Shown here: in pieces, positions 55,311 to 63,996 of the stretch
Position numbering within the stretch: the first letter of the stretch is position 1
Layout of the letters: each line of letters opens with the position of its first letter
DNA from: Pseudomonadales bacterium
Lineage (GTDB): Bacteria > Pseudomonadota > Gammaproteobacteria > Pseudomonadales > Pseudohongiellaceae
Reading direction: 5' to 3'
NCBI GenBank assembly: GCA_024234395.1
Contig: JACKOH010000002.1
Location: forward strand, 1,178,001-1,242,000
Length of the DNA: 64,000 bases
Translations under genes and position numbers: made by a program
Notes under the pieces: generated by a model
Databases searched by the model: none
Seen by the model: the letters and a program-made list of their open reading frames with translations, nothing else
What the model was told of the DNA's origin: nothing

Positions 55311-55344
55311 CCCTGAAAGGTATGGCTCCTGAAGCCGGTCCTTT

Positions 55345-55379
55345 AAAATGCCGCCCGTGTGCGCACGGGCGGCATTTTT
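55345..55379 (+). terminator. Strong intrinsic terminator after set-B receptor
   Basis: A 15-bp perfect stem (55345-55359 with 55364-55378), GC-rich at its core (GCCGCCCGTG), a TGCG loop and a T-run (55375-55379). It begins 34 bp after the receptor stop. The A-run on the other side would also let it work on the minus strand. Confidence 0.9.
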
Positions 55380-55545
55380 CTTGTAAGGCAGGAAAGGAAG
55401 CGATCCCGGGATAAACCAGCTGACAGGCATTCGGTCGCTCCTGTTTTTCAATCACCTTTGCCGATATGGCCTGTTACATTGAGCCCTTTACCGGTAGCCT
55501 GTCAGGTAAATCTTCCATGCAAAGCTGAAGCGAAAGAAACCCGCC

Positions 55546-56826
55546 ATGCATCCCTGGAATACACACAGCTCCCCGAATTCAACAACCCCTCCCAAAATAG
55601 GGACAGATTTATTTTCCACGGAAAATAAATCTGTCCCTATTTTGGGAGGGGGGAAGCCGGTTCTGACGGTTTTGCTCAGCGCGGTATTGCTTCTCACTGG
55701 CTGCCGCACGACGGAATTCAGCACCGGATTTGTTCCTGATGAGCAGAAAACCTCAGAATTTCTCGTGCAGGATCAGGATCCGTATCTCGATATCGAGCCA
55801 CTCTATATCGATGAGGAGCTTAAGGCATTTCTTGACCGGGAGGTCGGGTATGAGGGTACCGCCAGAGAGCGGCTGGTTACACTCCAGACTCTGCTGTTCG
55901 GCGCTGACCATCTGAATCTCCAGTACAATGACGATCGGACCCGGACGGCGATGGAAGTCTTCGAGTCGCGCATGGGGAACTGCCTGTCAGTGATGAACCT
56001 CTATGTGGCCGCGGCGCGGTACCTGAATATAGACGCAAATTATCGAGTCGTAGAGGTACAGCCTACCTGGGACAGGAAAGGAACTCTGGTAGTCGTCAGC
56101 GAGCACATCAACGCGACCGGGAAGTTGAATCCGTTTGAAACCTATATCGTTGATTTCACGCCGGAAATCGCCGTGCAACAGATGACTGCCAGAACCATTG
56201 AGGACCGGCAGGCGAGGGCGATGTACTTCAGCAATCTGGGCGTCGAACAATTGCTGCGGGGCCGCTATCAGGAGGCACTGGGTTACCTGCGCCACGCCCT
56301 GTGGCTGGAACCGCAGATGGCCGATGCCTGGAATAATGCCGGCACTGCATTCAACCGGATGGGAAATACCGAGGCGGCAGAGTACAGTTACCAGATGTCC
56401 ATCTATCACGCTCCCGACAGTGCCGCCGCCATGGGCAACCTGGCACGCCTTTACGAAGCAAGTGGCGAAGCCGGCAAGGCGGCCGGGCTCAGAAGGGCGG
56501 TGGCGCAACTGGACCGTCGCAATCCCTACTATTATTTCGAAATGGGCAATCTGTCTTTTCAGGACGGGCGGACCGCGCTCGCCATCAGTTATTATGAAAA
56601 GGCCATAGAACTTGAGGAGACGGAACCGGTGTTCTACCTGGCGCTGGCAAATGTCTACGACTACCAGGGCGACCGACTGAAGAAGCGACAGATGCTGAAC
56701 GCAGCGGCCCAGGCCCTGTCGGATACTTCCTATGTCTATGTGCCGGGGGAACAGAAGCTGCGGATTCTGGATACCTCGACGCGGCTGCGCAGTACCGGCC
56801 CCATGACGACCATCTCCCTGGAGTGA
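55546..56826 (+). CDS. Transglutaminase-like/TPR lipoprotein with palindrome in its start
   Basis: A 426-residue frame. Residues 37-53 form a lipoprotein signal (LTVLLSAVLLLTGC), but they are preceded by about 36 residues of which some 20 are encoded by a perfect palindrome (55586-55651), giving a very unusual leader. A TTG at 55642 or 55672 could be an internal start; the only upstream ATG is 55546. After the signal a transglutaminase-like core has Cys in MGNCLSV, His in SEHINA and Asp in IVDFTP. From about residue 220 come TPR repeats (AMYFSNLGVEQLLRG, ADAWNNAGTAFNRMG, YYYFEMGNLSFQDGR). Function unknown; the real start and expression are uncertain. Confidence 0.8.
   Translation: MHPWNTHSSPNSTTPPKIGTDLFSTENKSVPILGGGKPVLTVLLSAVLLLTGCRTTEFSTGFVPDEQKTSEFLVQDQDPYLDIEPLYIDEELKAFLDREVGYEGTARERLVTLQTLLFGADHLNLQYNDDRTRTAMEVFESRMGNCLSVMNLYVAAARYLNIDANYRVVEVQPTWDRKGTLVVVSEHINATGKLNPFETYIVDFTPEIAVQQMTARTIEDRQARAMYFSNLGVEQLLRGRYQEALGYLRHALWLEPQMADAWNNAGTAFNRMGNTEAAEYSYQMSIYHAPDSAAAMGNLARLYEASGEAGKAAGLRRAVAQLDRRNPYYYFEMGNLSFQDGRTALAISYYEKAIELEETEPVFYLALANVYDYQGDRLKKRQMLNAAAQALSDTSYVYVPGEQKLRILDTSTRLRSTGPMTTISLE
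55586..55651. repeat. 66-bp perfect palindrome (2-nt loop)
   Basis: Two 32-bp arms (55586-55617 and 55620-55651), perfectly complementary, flank a two-base centre AC. The arm contains AGGGACAGATTTATTTT, a motif I know from REP-like elements in many Gammaproteobacteria. It reads in frame through the start of the TPR lipoprotein gene and would fold into a very stable mRNA hairpin. Confidence 0.95.
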
Positions 56827-56851
56827 CAGTTCCGGACGGCGGCCGGTATTT

Positions 56852-58558
56852 TCAATGTACGCGCCGCCCCCCCACCCAGGTCTGCAGCACTTCCGTCTGC
56901 CAGATCTGCGACTCGGGCACGCTGAACAGGTCGCGGTCCACGAGTATGAAATCGGCTTTCTTACCGAGTTCCAGTGCGCCGACCAGGTTCTCTTGGTGGG
57001 CCGCGTAAGCTGCGTGGCGGGTGAAACTGGTCAGTGCTTCCACTCGCGTCATGCGTTCTTCGGGATACCAGCCCCCGGGCGGTTCATTATCGTGGTCCTG
57101 GCGGGTGATTGCCGCATGCAGGCCAAAAAACGGATTGGGGGACTCCACCGGAAAGTCTGACCCGTTGGCAATGACCGCGCCTGCATCGGCCAGTTTGCGC
57201 CAGGCATAGGCGCCCTGAATTCGAACCGGCCCCAGCCGGTCCTCGGCCATGTTCTTGTCGCTGGTGGCATGGGTGGCCTGCATCGAAGGAATCACTCCCA
57301 GTTCACTGAACCGGAGAATATCCTGATAAGTCAGCACCTGTGCATGTTCGATCCGGTGCCTGAGTTCACGGCTGTCGGTGGCAGCTATCAGAGCGGCATA
57401 ATTGTCCAGCACCGCCTGATTGGCGCGGTCGCCGATCGCGTGGGTGTTGACCTGAAATCCTGCCCGCATTGCAGTTTCCATGACCTCGGTCAGACGTTCA
57501 GGCTCCAGCAGCATCAGTCCGCGATGACCGGGCATATCGCTATAGTCGTCAATCAGTGCGGCACCACGACTGCCCAGTGCCCCGTCAGCCACGATCTTGA
57601 CGCTTCTGATGGACAGCGTCTGATCCTCGCTTTCGTAGTAGCCGGCGGCCAGGTTGGCGGCGTTGTCCGGATCGGTGGCTGCCAGCATGGCGTAGACCCG
57701 GATCGGCAGGGGGCCGGACTCCAGCAGCGATTTGTAAGCCTGTACGGTGACTGCCGAGATACCGGCGTCATGGACGCCGGTCAACCCGAAGCGGGTCAGC
57801 TCAGTCATTGCCCGCTGCAGGGCAAACTGCTGTTCTTCCTGAGTCAGGGCGGGAATCTTCGAGGTCACCAGGCGCATGGCATTATCCACCAGCACCCCGG
57901 TGGGCCGGCCTTCCTCGTCACGGATGATCTGGCCGCCGTCAGGATCCGGCGTGGTGATGCCGACGCCGGCGATCTCGAGGGCTGCGCTGTTGGCCCAGCC
58001 AGCATGCCCGTCCACCCGCGACAGCCAGACCGGACGTTCCATCGACAGGCCATCGAGACTGGCGGCGGATGGAAACGCCCGGGTATCCCACAGTACCTGA
58101 TTCCAGCCCCGGCCCTGAATCCAGGCCAGATCGGGATTGGCGGCCTGAAATTCCTGCACCCGTTGCACTGCTTCCTGCTCCGATTCGGTGCCGGTCAGGT
58201 CGACACGCAACAGGCTCAGTCCGTAGCTGAGGATGTGACCATGGGCATCGATCAACCCCGGCAGCAGGGTCAGTCCGGCGCCGTCAATGCGGGTGATTCC
58301 TTCGTCGGCGGGTAGTGTTTCACCTTCCGTGAAGACGCGATCGAGGGTATCGCCGGTGAATTGCAGGGCGGTGAAGTGCTGCAGGTTTTCGTCCGCATCC
58401 ACGCTGTACCCGTTGATATTGACCATCAGAGTCGATTGCCCGAACACCACGAGCGAATAAAGTGACGCATAAAGTGAAAAGCAAAGCAGGGCGAAAACAC
58501 GCAGAGCCGGGAACGACAAGCGGGAACTGCTTATTGACGGGGAGAAATGCTGCTGCAT
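56852..58558 (-). CDS. YtcJ-like exported amidohydrolase
   Basis: A 568-residue enzyme from ATG 58558 (AGGATAACC before it) with a signal or anchor segment (FALLCFSLYASLYSLVVFGQ). Motifs of the YtcJ/exoenzyme-regulatory AepA group: IDAHGHIL, NQVLWDTR, the metal region HAIGDRANQAVLD and RIEHAQVL, and the Asp of ANGSDFPVESPNPFFGLHAAITR. Length about 570 fits the family. Substrates in this group are poorly known (hydrolysis of N-formyl or cyclic imides is reported for relatives). It converges with the TPR gene, 26 bp from its end. Confidence 0.9.
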   Translation of the reverse strand: MQQHFSPSISSSRLSFPALRVFALLCFSLYASLYSLVVFGQSTLMVNINGYSVDADENLQHFTALQFTGDTLDRVFTEGETLPADEGITRIDGAGLTLLPGLIDAHGHILSYGLSLLRVDLTGTESEQEAVQRVQEFQAANPDLAWIQGRGWNQVLWDTRAFPSAASLDGLSMERPVWLSRVDGHAGWANSAALEIAGVGITTPDPDGGQIIRDEEGRPTGVLVDNAMRLVTSKIPALTQEEQQFALQRAMTELTRFGLTGVHDAGISAVTVQAYKSLLESGPLPIRVYAMLAATDPDNAANLAAGYYESEDQTLSIRSVKIVADGALGSRGAALIDDYSDMPGHRGLMLLEPERLTEVMETAMRAGFQVNTHAIGDRANQAVLDNYAALIAATDSRELRHRIEHAQVLTYQDILRFSELGVIPSMQATHATSDKNMAEDRLGPVRIQGAYAWRKLADAGAVIANGSDFPVESPNPFFGLHAAITRQDHDNEPPGGWYPEERMTRVEALTSFTRHAAYAAHQENLVGALELGKKADFILVDRDLFSVPESQIWQTEVLQTWVGGRRVH

Positions 58559-58713
58559 GGTTATCCTGTTCCTCGTGTGCTGCAAAAATTTGCTGGTAAA
58601 CCGGTAGCCGGGAATCAGGCAACCGACTGCCCCGGGCAGAGAGAATTGCCCTACCGATGTTACACTGCCTCAGTCCGGTGGTTAATACCGGATATCTTCT
58701 GGAGGAACAATTG

Positions 58714-59046
58714 ATGGATCTGGAATTTCCTGAGCTTGTCAGGTCACTACCGGTGTACGACGGGCCTTTCGACGCATTCAAACTTGAATCCGAACAGTTC
58801 AACGTGCTGTTCGCGTCCTACCCGGCCGGAACGGCCATCGCCAATCATCAGCACGGTACGGAAAACCTGGGGGTCGTTACTCGTGGAGGCCTGTACCTGA
58901 CAACCGGGGAGCAGACCCGTTACTTCGGGCCCGGAGACTGGTATCACCTGGAACCGCAGGAGCGGCATGCTGCCATGTTTGAAAAGGACACGCAGATTAT
59001 CGAGTTCTGGTTTGCTGGCGGGAAAGCGTATTCAGGGCAGGCTTAA
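58714..59046 (+). CDS. Small cupin protein
   Basis: A 110-residue single cupin domain from ATG 58714, with GGAGGA before it; the longer frame to 58657 lacks a ribosome site. Metal-binding residues are in NHQHGTENLGVVTRGGLYL (two His and Glu) and the last His in PQERHAAMF. No signal peptide. Cupins of this size are sensors, isomerases or oxygenases; the sequence gives no substrate. It is divergent from the YtcJ-like gene. Confidence 0.87.
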   Translation: MDLEFPELVRSLPVYDGPFDAFKLESEQFNVLFASYPAGTAIANHQHGTENLGVVTRGGLYLTTGEQTRYFGPGDWYHLEPQERHAAMFEKDTQIIEFWFAGGKAYSGQA

Positions 59047-59118
59047 AAAGCCGGCCACGCTGCGGTAAGGCTGACAGCGTGACCGACCTGCTGGAGAGCT
59101 CTTTTCAGCCCTGCCTGC

Positions 59119-60057
59119 TCAGGGTGAGACATTGACGGTGACATAGGTATCGCCATACAGGCCGCCGTCATCGGCCCGTCCCCACAGTACATAGCTGCCG
59201 GGCTCGGAGAAGGTGGCAGTCACTTCGTAAACACCACTGTCAGGGATCGGCGGCGGTGTCCACAGGGCACCCCAGGGCGAGTTGGCCGATGCCCGGGTAT
59301 CTTCCCAGGGCTTGACCTGGTCGGGTGAAAACAACACTTCTCCAGGTCCCCGGTACTTGTTCCAGGATAGATACAGTCCATTGACTTTGCCGACCGTGCT
59401 TCTGCGCGGTGGCTGGAGTACGTCTTTGAGCCATTGTTCCCGGCTTGCCGGTTCGAAAGATGTGCTGCTGCCTACCCGACCCGGTTCGGGAATGCCGTCA
59501 TCGACAACCTGGGTGCGGATCACCACCGGCTCACCGACCCGGGCCGTGCGAACCCGGTCACCCAGCAAGCGGGGATCCGGCGGGGTATTGGCCCGGGATT
59601 CCGGGCTGCTGGTGCCGGCACCCAGAGAGCCGGTTTCCGACGCGATTATGATGTTGTCGATAGTGTAGTCGGTGGCCAGCGTGGCGTAGGCTTTTCTGGA
59701 AACGCCATTGGGCGAGGTGACGGTCCACACCAGTTCCTGGTCGCCCCAGTCGGCCGGTACCCGGACTTCAAAGGTGAAGCGGTTGCGACGCGGCAGAAAA
59801 TAGGTCGGCTGGCCACGATCGGGATCACCCGGTGAAAAATAGTTGTTTTCTCCGACCGGGATATCCAGTTGCTGTTCCCAGTTTTCATTGAAATAACCGA
59901 ACAGGAAGGAAAAGGTCCCGTCGGCATTTTCTCGCCAGCCTTCGTAGGCCGGCTCCACGTGTTGTCCCTTACGGAAGCTCAACTGGGCCAGGGCGGCCGG
60001 AGTGGCAAGGATTAGTAACAGAAACAGTGCAAGGGTGCTGTAAAGAGTCTTGTTCAT
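59119..60057 (-). CDS. Exported protein of unknown function, partner of Cu monooxygenase
   Basis: A 312-residue protein with a clear signal peptide (LALFLLLILATPAALAQ). The mature part is beta-rich; the C-terminus (SGVYEVTATFSEPGSYVLWGRADDGGLYGDTYVTVNV) reads like an Ig/fibronectin-type fold, and YEGWRENADGTFSFLFGYFNENWEQ like a carbohydrate-binding or lectin-type opening. I do not recognise a named family. It lies 127 bp after the cytochrome c/copper monooxygenase gene in the same direction, so the two are probably co-transcribed and both exported. Confidence 0.75.
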   Translation of the reverse strand: MNKTLYSTLALFLLLILATPAALAQLSFRKGQHVEPAYEGWRENADGTFSFLFGYFNENWEQQLDIPVGENNYFSPGDPDRGQPTYFLPRRNRFTFEVRVPADWGDQELVWTVTSPNGVSRKAYATLATDYTIDNIIIASETGSLGAGTSSPESRANTPPDPRLLGDRVRTARVGEPVVIRTQVVDDGIPEPGRVGSSTSFEPASREQWLKDVLQPPRRSTVGKVNGLYLSWNKYRGPGEVLFSPDQVKPWEDTRASANSPWGALWTPPPIPDSGVYEVTATFSEPGSYVLWGRADDGGLYGDTYVTVNVSP

Positions 60058-60184
60058 CGAGTGCTCTCACTTCTTTCATTCTTCTTTTTTATTTTGCAGG
60101 TTAACCTGTTTTCCGGCCGGGAATCCGCTGGCGCTTAAAGACCCAGCGGATCCCCGGTCCGATTGTCACCGGGGTCGGGATCGC

Positions 60185-61657
60185 TCAGTCGGCGGACTGA
60201 AAGGCGATGTCATCGGCCAGTTCATCTTCGCTGTCCGAGGTCTGCGGTATCGGAGCTACCAGAGGTGCCAGGCACAGTGGGCAGCCGACCACGTGATCGT
60301 TGGGGCCCAGGTTCAGGTTACGGCGGCGTTCGGCCATTTCGTCAAAGAACTGGTCCTCGGTCAGTTTTACCCGAATTCCCAGGTCAATGAACATGTTGGT
60401 TACCGAGCGATTGCCGGAACCCTGCCAGTTGCGGGGATCCGGGACGTTGGGGTTGCTGTCGGTATTGTTCATGTAACCGACGATATGCAGGATGGCTCCC
60501 TTGGGCAACAGCGGTGCATAGTCATCCTCGAAAGGATAACCCCGCACCCAGTTGTGGTCGTAGCCGACGCAGGACAGGGTCTCGACGGTGTATCCCCAGA
60601 TCGCTTCCAGGCACATACGTTCACCCGGAGCGTGCAGGTGCGGTTCGAAGGTGATGATCTTGGTGTGGTTCTCCAGCACCGTGTAGGCATGCAGTTCCTG
60701 ATCCTTTTCATTGCCGGCAATGCTGATGTCCACGCCATTGCCCAGTCCCAGGGTGACTGGCTCGAACTTGGGCTGGTAGTCGCTGGGGTGGAAAATAAAG
60801 CCGATTTCCAGGTGGCCCGTGGTATCCCTGCCATTGGAATGCATGTGCACCGAGTCGGTGGCGAATACCGAGCCGGCCCGCAGCAGGCGGCCGGCTTCCG
60901 GATCGAAGATATCCGGATTGCGACCCACTTCGTGAACCGGCCAACCGACGCTTTGCCCATCGATGGGATTACCGTTCTCGTCGTGCACTTCGGTGCGCCA
61001 GATCATGTGATGGAAAATATAACGTCCGCCCACCGTCTCGCGACCGGTGCCGGCGCTGGGTACGTCATTCACCTCGACGATTTCGACCGATTTGACGTAA
61101 CGGTCCTCGGTCAGGCCGGTGGGCACTCTGGCCAGTTCCCCCCACCAGTCGGGGCTGCCGGCTTCCTTGAAAAAGTCCTGGGTATTGACCACCAGGTCTG
61201 GTTCTCCCAGGCTCCACTTGATGCTGTCGTCAAAGACCAGGGGAGCCGGTGCGTCGGCCGGATTACCTTCCGGAGCCCCGCTGCGGGCCCAGCTGGAAAT
61301 GGCAGCAAGTTCCGCATCGCTGAGTGAGGGGTCGTTCTTGAAATGCTGGATCCCGATATCCTTTTCCACATACCACGGAGGCATGGCCCCGGCGCGGTCG
61401 CGCAGACCGGTCTTGTACTCGATAAGGCCGGCAAAAGGAGCCACCTGTTGGTAGGTCACCAGCGGCATCGGTGCGACACCACCTTCCCGGTGACAGTGCT
61501 GGCAGCTGCGTTGCAGGATGGGTTCGATATCCTTGTGGAAGGTGACCCCGGCAGTCTGGGCAGTGACCAGCCCGGATCCCGCCAGCAGCGGTACCGCGAG
61601 CAGTGACAGCAGGGATCCGGGAATTTTCAGGGCAGTCAGGCGTTCGGCACGGTTCAT
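60185..61657 (-). CDS. Cytochrome c/PHM-type copper monooxygenase fusion
   Basis: A 490-residue exported protein (signal LLSLLAVPLLAGSGLVTAQ; GGGAGAAAAG before the ATG). An N-terminal cytochrome c domain has CQHCH and a Met-rich distal region (GAMPPWY). It is followed by a copper type II, ascorbate-dependent monooxygenase-like domain like the peptidylglycine/dopamine hydroxylases: GRYIFHHMIWR, DSVHMHSNGRD, HLEIGFIF and EPHLHAPGERMCLEAI carry the likely Cu ligands. In animals ascorbate gives electrons; here the fused heme domain may do so. The substrate is unknown. An exported unknown protein follows, and an AraC-type regulator is divergent. Confidence 0.85.
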   Translation of the reverse strand: MNRAERLTALKIPGSLLSLLAVPLLAGSGLVTAQTAGVTFHKDIEPILQRSCQHCHREGGVAPMPLVTYQQVAPFAGLIEYKTGLRDRAGAMPPWYVEKDIGIQHFKNDPSLSDAELAAISSWARSGAPEGNPADAPAPLVFDDSIKWSLGEPDLVVNTQDFFKEAGSPDWWGELARVPTGLTEDRYVKSVEIVEVNDVPSAGTGRETVGGRYIFHHMIWRTEVHDENGNPIDGQSVGWPVHEVGRNPDIFDPEAGRLLRAGSVFATDSVHMHSNGRDTTGHLEIGFIFHPSDYQPKFEPVTLGLGNGVDISIAGNEKDQELHAYTVLENHTKIITFEPHLHAPGERMCLEAIWGYTVETLSCVGYDHNWVRGYPFEDDYAPLLPKGAILHIVGYMNNTDSNPNVPDPRNWQGSGNRSVTNMFIDLGIRVKLTEDQFFDEMAERRRNLNLGPNDHVVGCPLCLAPLVAPIPQTSDSEDELADDIAFQSAD

Positions 61658-62089
61658 GGGTTCTTTTCTCCCGGTTGATTCAGCGGCGCCTGGCTCATCA
61701 GGTTGGCGGGTCTCGCGTCTTCAGGGCACGCTGACCATGGCCGGGGTAGACAGGGAGCTCAGGCCTTGTCGGATATTATTCTTGGCGGAAGTTCTGTTCA
61801 GCTACGGACTGCCGATCAGAATAATCCAGCGTCATTGGATCAGATTTGCCTGAAACTGTCTTGCGGATTCTGAAACTTTGCTATCTGATTCTGAAGAGCC
61901 CTGTCTGATTTCCGAATCCGGAGCTGACGAAAGTTGAAAATCCAGGTCCCGGATTCCTGACCGGCGGCTGGACTGAGCGTAGCCGACCAGGGCCACGGGG
62001 CATCTGAGCTGTATCGATCAGTTTCCACCTCGGCAGCGACCGACAATGCGCTTGCAAACCCGCTCCGGCTCACTTATCGTCGCCGGGCT
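61658..62089. other. Divergent region of monooxygenase and AraC-type genes
   Basis: This 432-bp gap holds no supported gene; one short minus-strand frame is a shadow. It contains the repeats at 61850-61897, which probably serve regulation of one or both flanking genes. Confidence 0.5.
61850..61897. promoter_or_regulatory. Phased direct repeats, candidate AraC-type operator
   Basis: CTGAAACT occurs at 61850 and 61870 and CTGAAGA at 61891; within this GATTCTGAA is exactly repeated at 61866 and 61887, 21 bp apart. A two-helical-turn period on one face of the DNA is the spacing bound by AraC-family dimers. The sites lie about 190-240 bp from each flanking start. Confidence 0.5.
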
Positions 62090-63175
62090 ATGTTTTCGCT
62101 GACCGACATCGCGATACTGCTCGCCCTTTCACAGCTGGTTACCATCAGTCTGTCCTTCGCTTTTTTTAATCCCGGCTTCGAAGGCAGACTGATCAGTTTC
62201 CTGAGCTTCTGTCTCGGCTGCCTGGTGCTGGGTGACTTTTCCCGGGTCGCTGACAGCACACTGTTCAGCTACCTGCTGTTCAGGCTTGGCACACTGACTC
62301 CTTTCATCCTCTGGTACCTGGCGTTCCGGTTGTTTACCGACAATGAAAAACTGATCCGACCGGTCTGGATTCCGGTCCTGTATTTTGTCCTCGCCCGGGC
62401 CATCGGTGTGCCTCTCTACAGTGCCACACTGACCAACAGCACGCTCTACTTCATGCTGATCTACGTGATTCCGCAGCTGATCATGGTCAGTTATTCCTGC
62501 CTGGCTATCTGGCGGGCAATTCAGGGTTACCGGGCCGACCTGGTGGAGGAGCGGCGGCGCTTCCGGGTAATCTTCGTAATCAGCGTCGGGGTGTTTCTGG
62601 CGATCAGGGCGCTGAACGGTTTTTTCACCTTTGCCGACCCATTCCTGGACAATTTCAGCCTGTTCAGCAGGACTCCCGTTCCACCTTACGTGTTTCCCAT
62701 CTACGTATTTCTGATCGGACTGGTATTCAATCTTTCGGTATTCAGGGTCAGTGACCGCACCCTGGAACTGCTCACCGACCTGGCACCGGTTTCCCGACCG
62801 CAACCCAGTCCACCGCATGAGCCTGAGCCGGGGCCGAATCACAAGCTGATGACCCGGTTGCTGGAGACCGTGGTCGAACAACGTCTGTACAGTCAGCACG
62901 GGCTCACTATCACCTCCCTGGCGGAAGCGCTTGGGGTTCAGGAATACCGGCTGCGAAAGTTGATCAACAGGGAGTTGAATTTCAAGAATTTCAACCAGTT
63001 TCTAAACAGTTACCGGTTGACCGAAGCCAGTTCCCGGCTGGCTGCGGAAACCACTTCCATTTCCACTATCGCCCTGGACGTCGGATTTGTCTCACTGTCC
63101 TCGTTCAATACTGCGTTCAAAACCCGCTTCGGCATGACCCCGACCGAGTATCGAACCCGCCATCGCTCCGACTGA
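62090..63175 (+). CDS. AraC-type regulator with N-terminal membrane domain
   Basis: A 361-residue protein with about six or seven membrane helices in the first 220 residues (IAILLALSQLVTISLSF, LIYVIPQLIMVSYSCLAIW, VFLIGLVFNLSVF), a Pro-rich linker (PQPSPPHEPEPGPN) and a C-terminal AraC/XylS helix-turn-helix pair (LTITSLAEALGVQEYRLRKLIN and ISTIALDVGFVSLSSFNTAFKTRFGMTPTEYR). Membrane-embedded AraC regulators sense lipids, small hydrophobic compounds or envelope state. Its divergent position makes it the likely regulator of the monooxygenase operon. The ATG lacks a clear ribosome site. Confidence 0.9.
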   Translation: MFSLTDIAILLALSQLVTISLSFAFFNPGFEGRLISFLSFCLGCLVLGDFSRVADSTLFSYLLFRLGTLTPFILWYLAFRLFTDNEKLIRPVWIPVLYFVLARAIGVPLYSATLTNSTLYFMLIYVIPQLIMVSYSCLAIWRAIQGYRADLVEERRRFRVIFVISVGVFLAIRALNGFFTFADPFLDNFSLFSRTPVPPYVFPIYVFLIGLVFNLSVFRVSDRTLELLTDLAPVSRPQPSPPHEPEPGPNHKLMTRLLETVVEQRLYSQHGLTITSLAEALGVQEYRLRKLINRELNFKNFNQFLNSYRLTEASSRLAAETTSISTIALDVGFVSLSSFNTAFKTRFGMTPTEYRTRHRSD

Positions 63176-63237
63176 TCGCGCCTCACTACAGCGCTTTATG
63201 CAGGCTCTGAAATACAACGAATTAACCGGACAGGACA

Positions 63238-63996
63238 CTAGAACAGGGCGTTGACGGTGAGGAACAATAACGACGGTCCCAGCAGGCAGCCGACACCAGT
63301 GTAAAAAGTGGCGGTCATGGCACCGTAGGGAACCAGTTTCGGATCGGTTGCGGCGAGACCGCCTGCCACGCCGCTGGTAGTACCCATCAGGCCACCGAAT
63401 ACCATCGCGGACTGGGGGTTATCGAGACCAATGGAGCGGGCCACCAGGGGGGTGCCGATCATTACCAGGATCGATTTGACCAGACCCGCCGCCACACTCA
63501 GAGCGATCAGCTCTGAGCTGGCACCGATTGCCGCACCGGTTACCGGTCCTACGATATAGGTTACCGCACCGGCACCGATGGTGGTGATCGCGACCGGATC
63601 CGTATAGCCGAACAGGACTGCCACCAGTCCGCCGATAACGAAGGACACTATGACCCCGGCGAAGATGGAGATGATTCCGGCCAGGCCCGCTTTCTTCAAT
63701 TCGCTGAGCTGGACACCGAACGCAGTGGCGACGATGGCAAAATCGCGAAACATACCGCCGCCCATGATCCCGACTCCGGACAGGAAGGCGATATCGGCCA
63801 CGCCGGTGCCGCCACCGGTAATCAGTCCCCCGACATAGGCGGCTACCAGACCCAGGGTAATGGCGATGGCTGAACCGTGGATCCGTCCCGCAGTGAGACG
63901 GTCGGAAAGCAGATAGGAAAACCACACAGTCAGGCCGACTACCGCGAACGCGACTACCAGCCCGTTGCGAACGAAGGTTGCTTCCAGGACTTCCAT
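63238..63996 (-). CDS. madM: Malonate transporter subunit MadM
   Basis: A 252-residue polytopic membrane protein that closely follows the MadM pattern: RIHGSAIAITLGLVAAYVGG, RDFAIVATAFGVQL, TTIGAGAVTYIVGPVTGAAIG and FGGLMGTTSGVAGGLAATDPKLV. With MadL it forms a sodium-dependent malonate importer. madL and the malonate decarboxylase genes usually lie upstream, which here means beyond the right edge of the window. The start ATG is four bases from the edge, so the ribosome site is only partly seen. Confidence 0.93.
   Translation of the reverse strand: MEVLEATFVRNGLVVAFAVVGLTVWFSYLLSDRLTAGRIHGSAIAITLGLVAAYVGGLITGGGTGVADIAFLSGVGIMGGGMFRDFAIVATAFGVQLSELKKAGLAGIISIFAGVIVSFVIGGLVAVLFGYTDPVAITTIGAGAVTYIVGPVTGAAIGASSELIALSVAAGLVKSILVMIGTPLVARSIGLDNPQSAMVFGGLMGTTSGVAGGLAATDPKLVPYGAMTATFYTGVGCLLGPSLLFLTVNALF

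Noticed and set aside
55359..55628. 89-residue plus-strand frame crossing the terminator and half the palindrome
   Set aside because: It begins inside the terminator, ends in the repeat and has no domain; chance frame.
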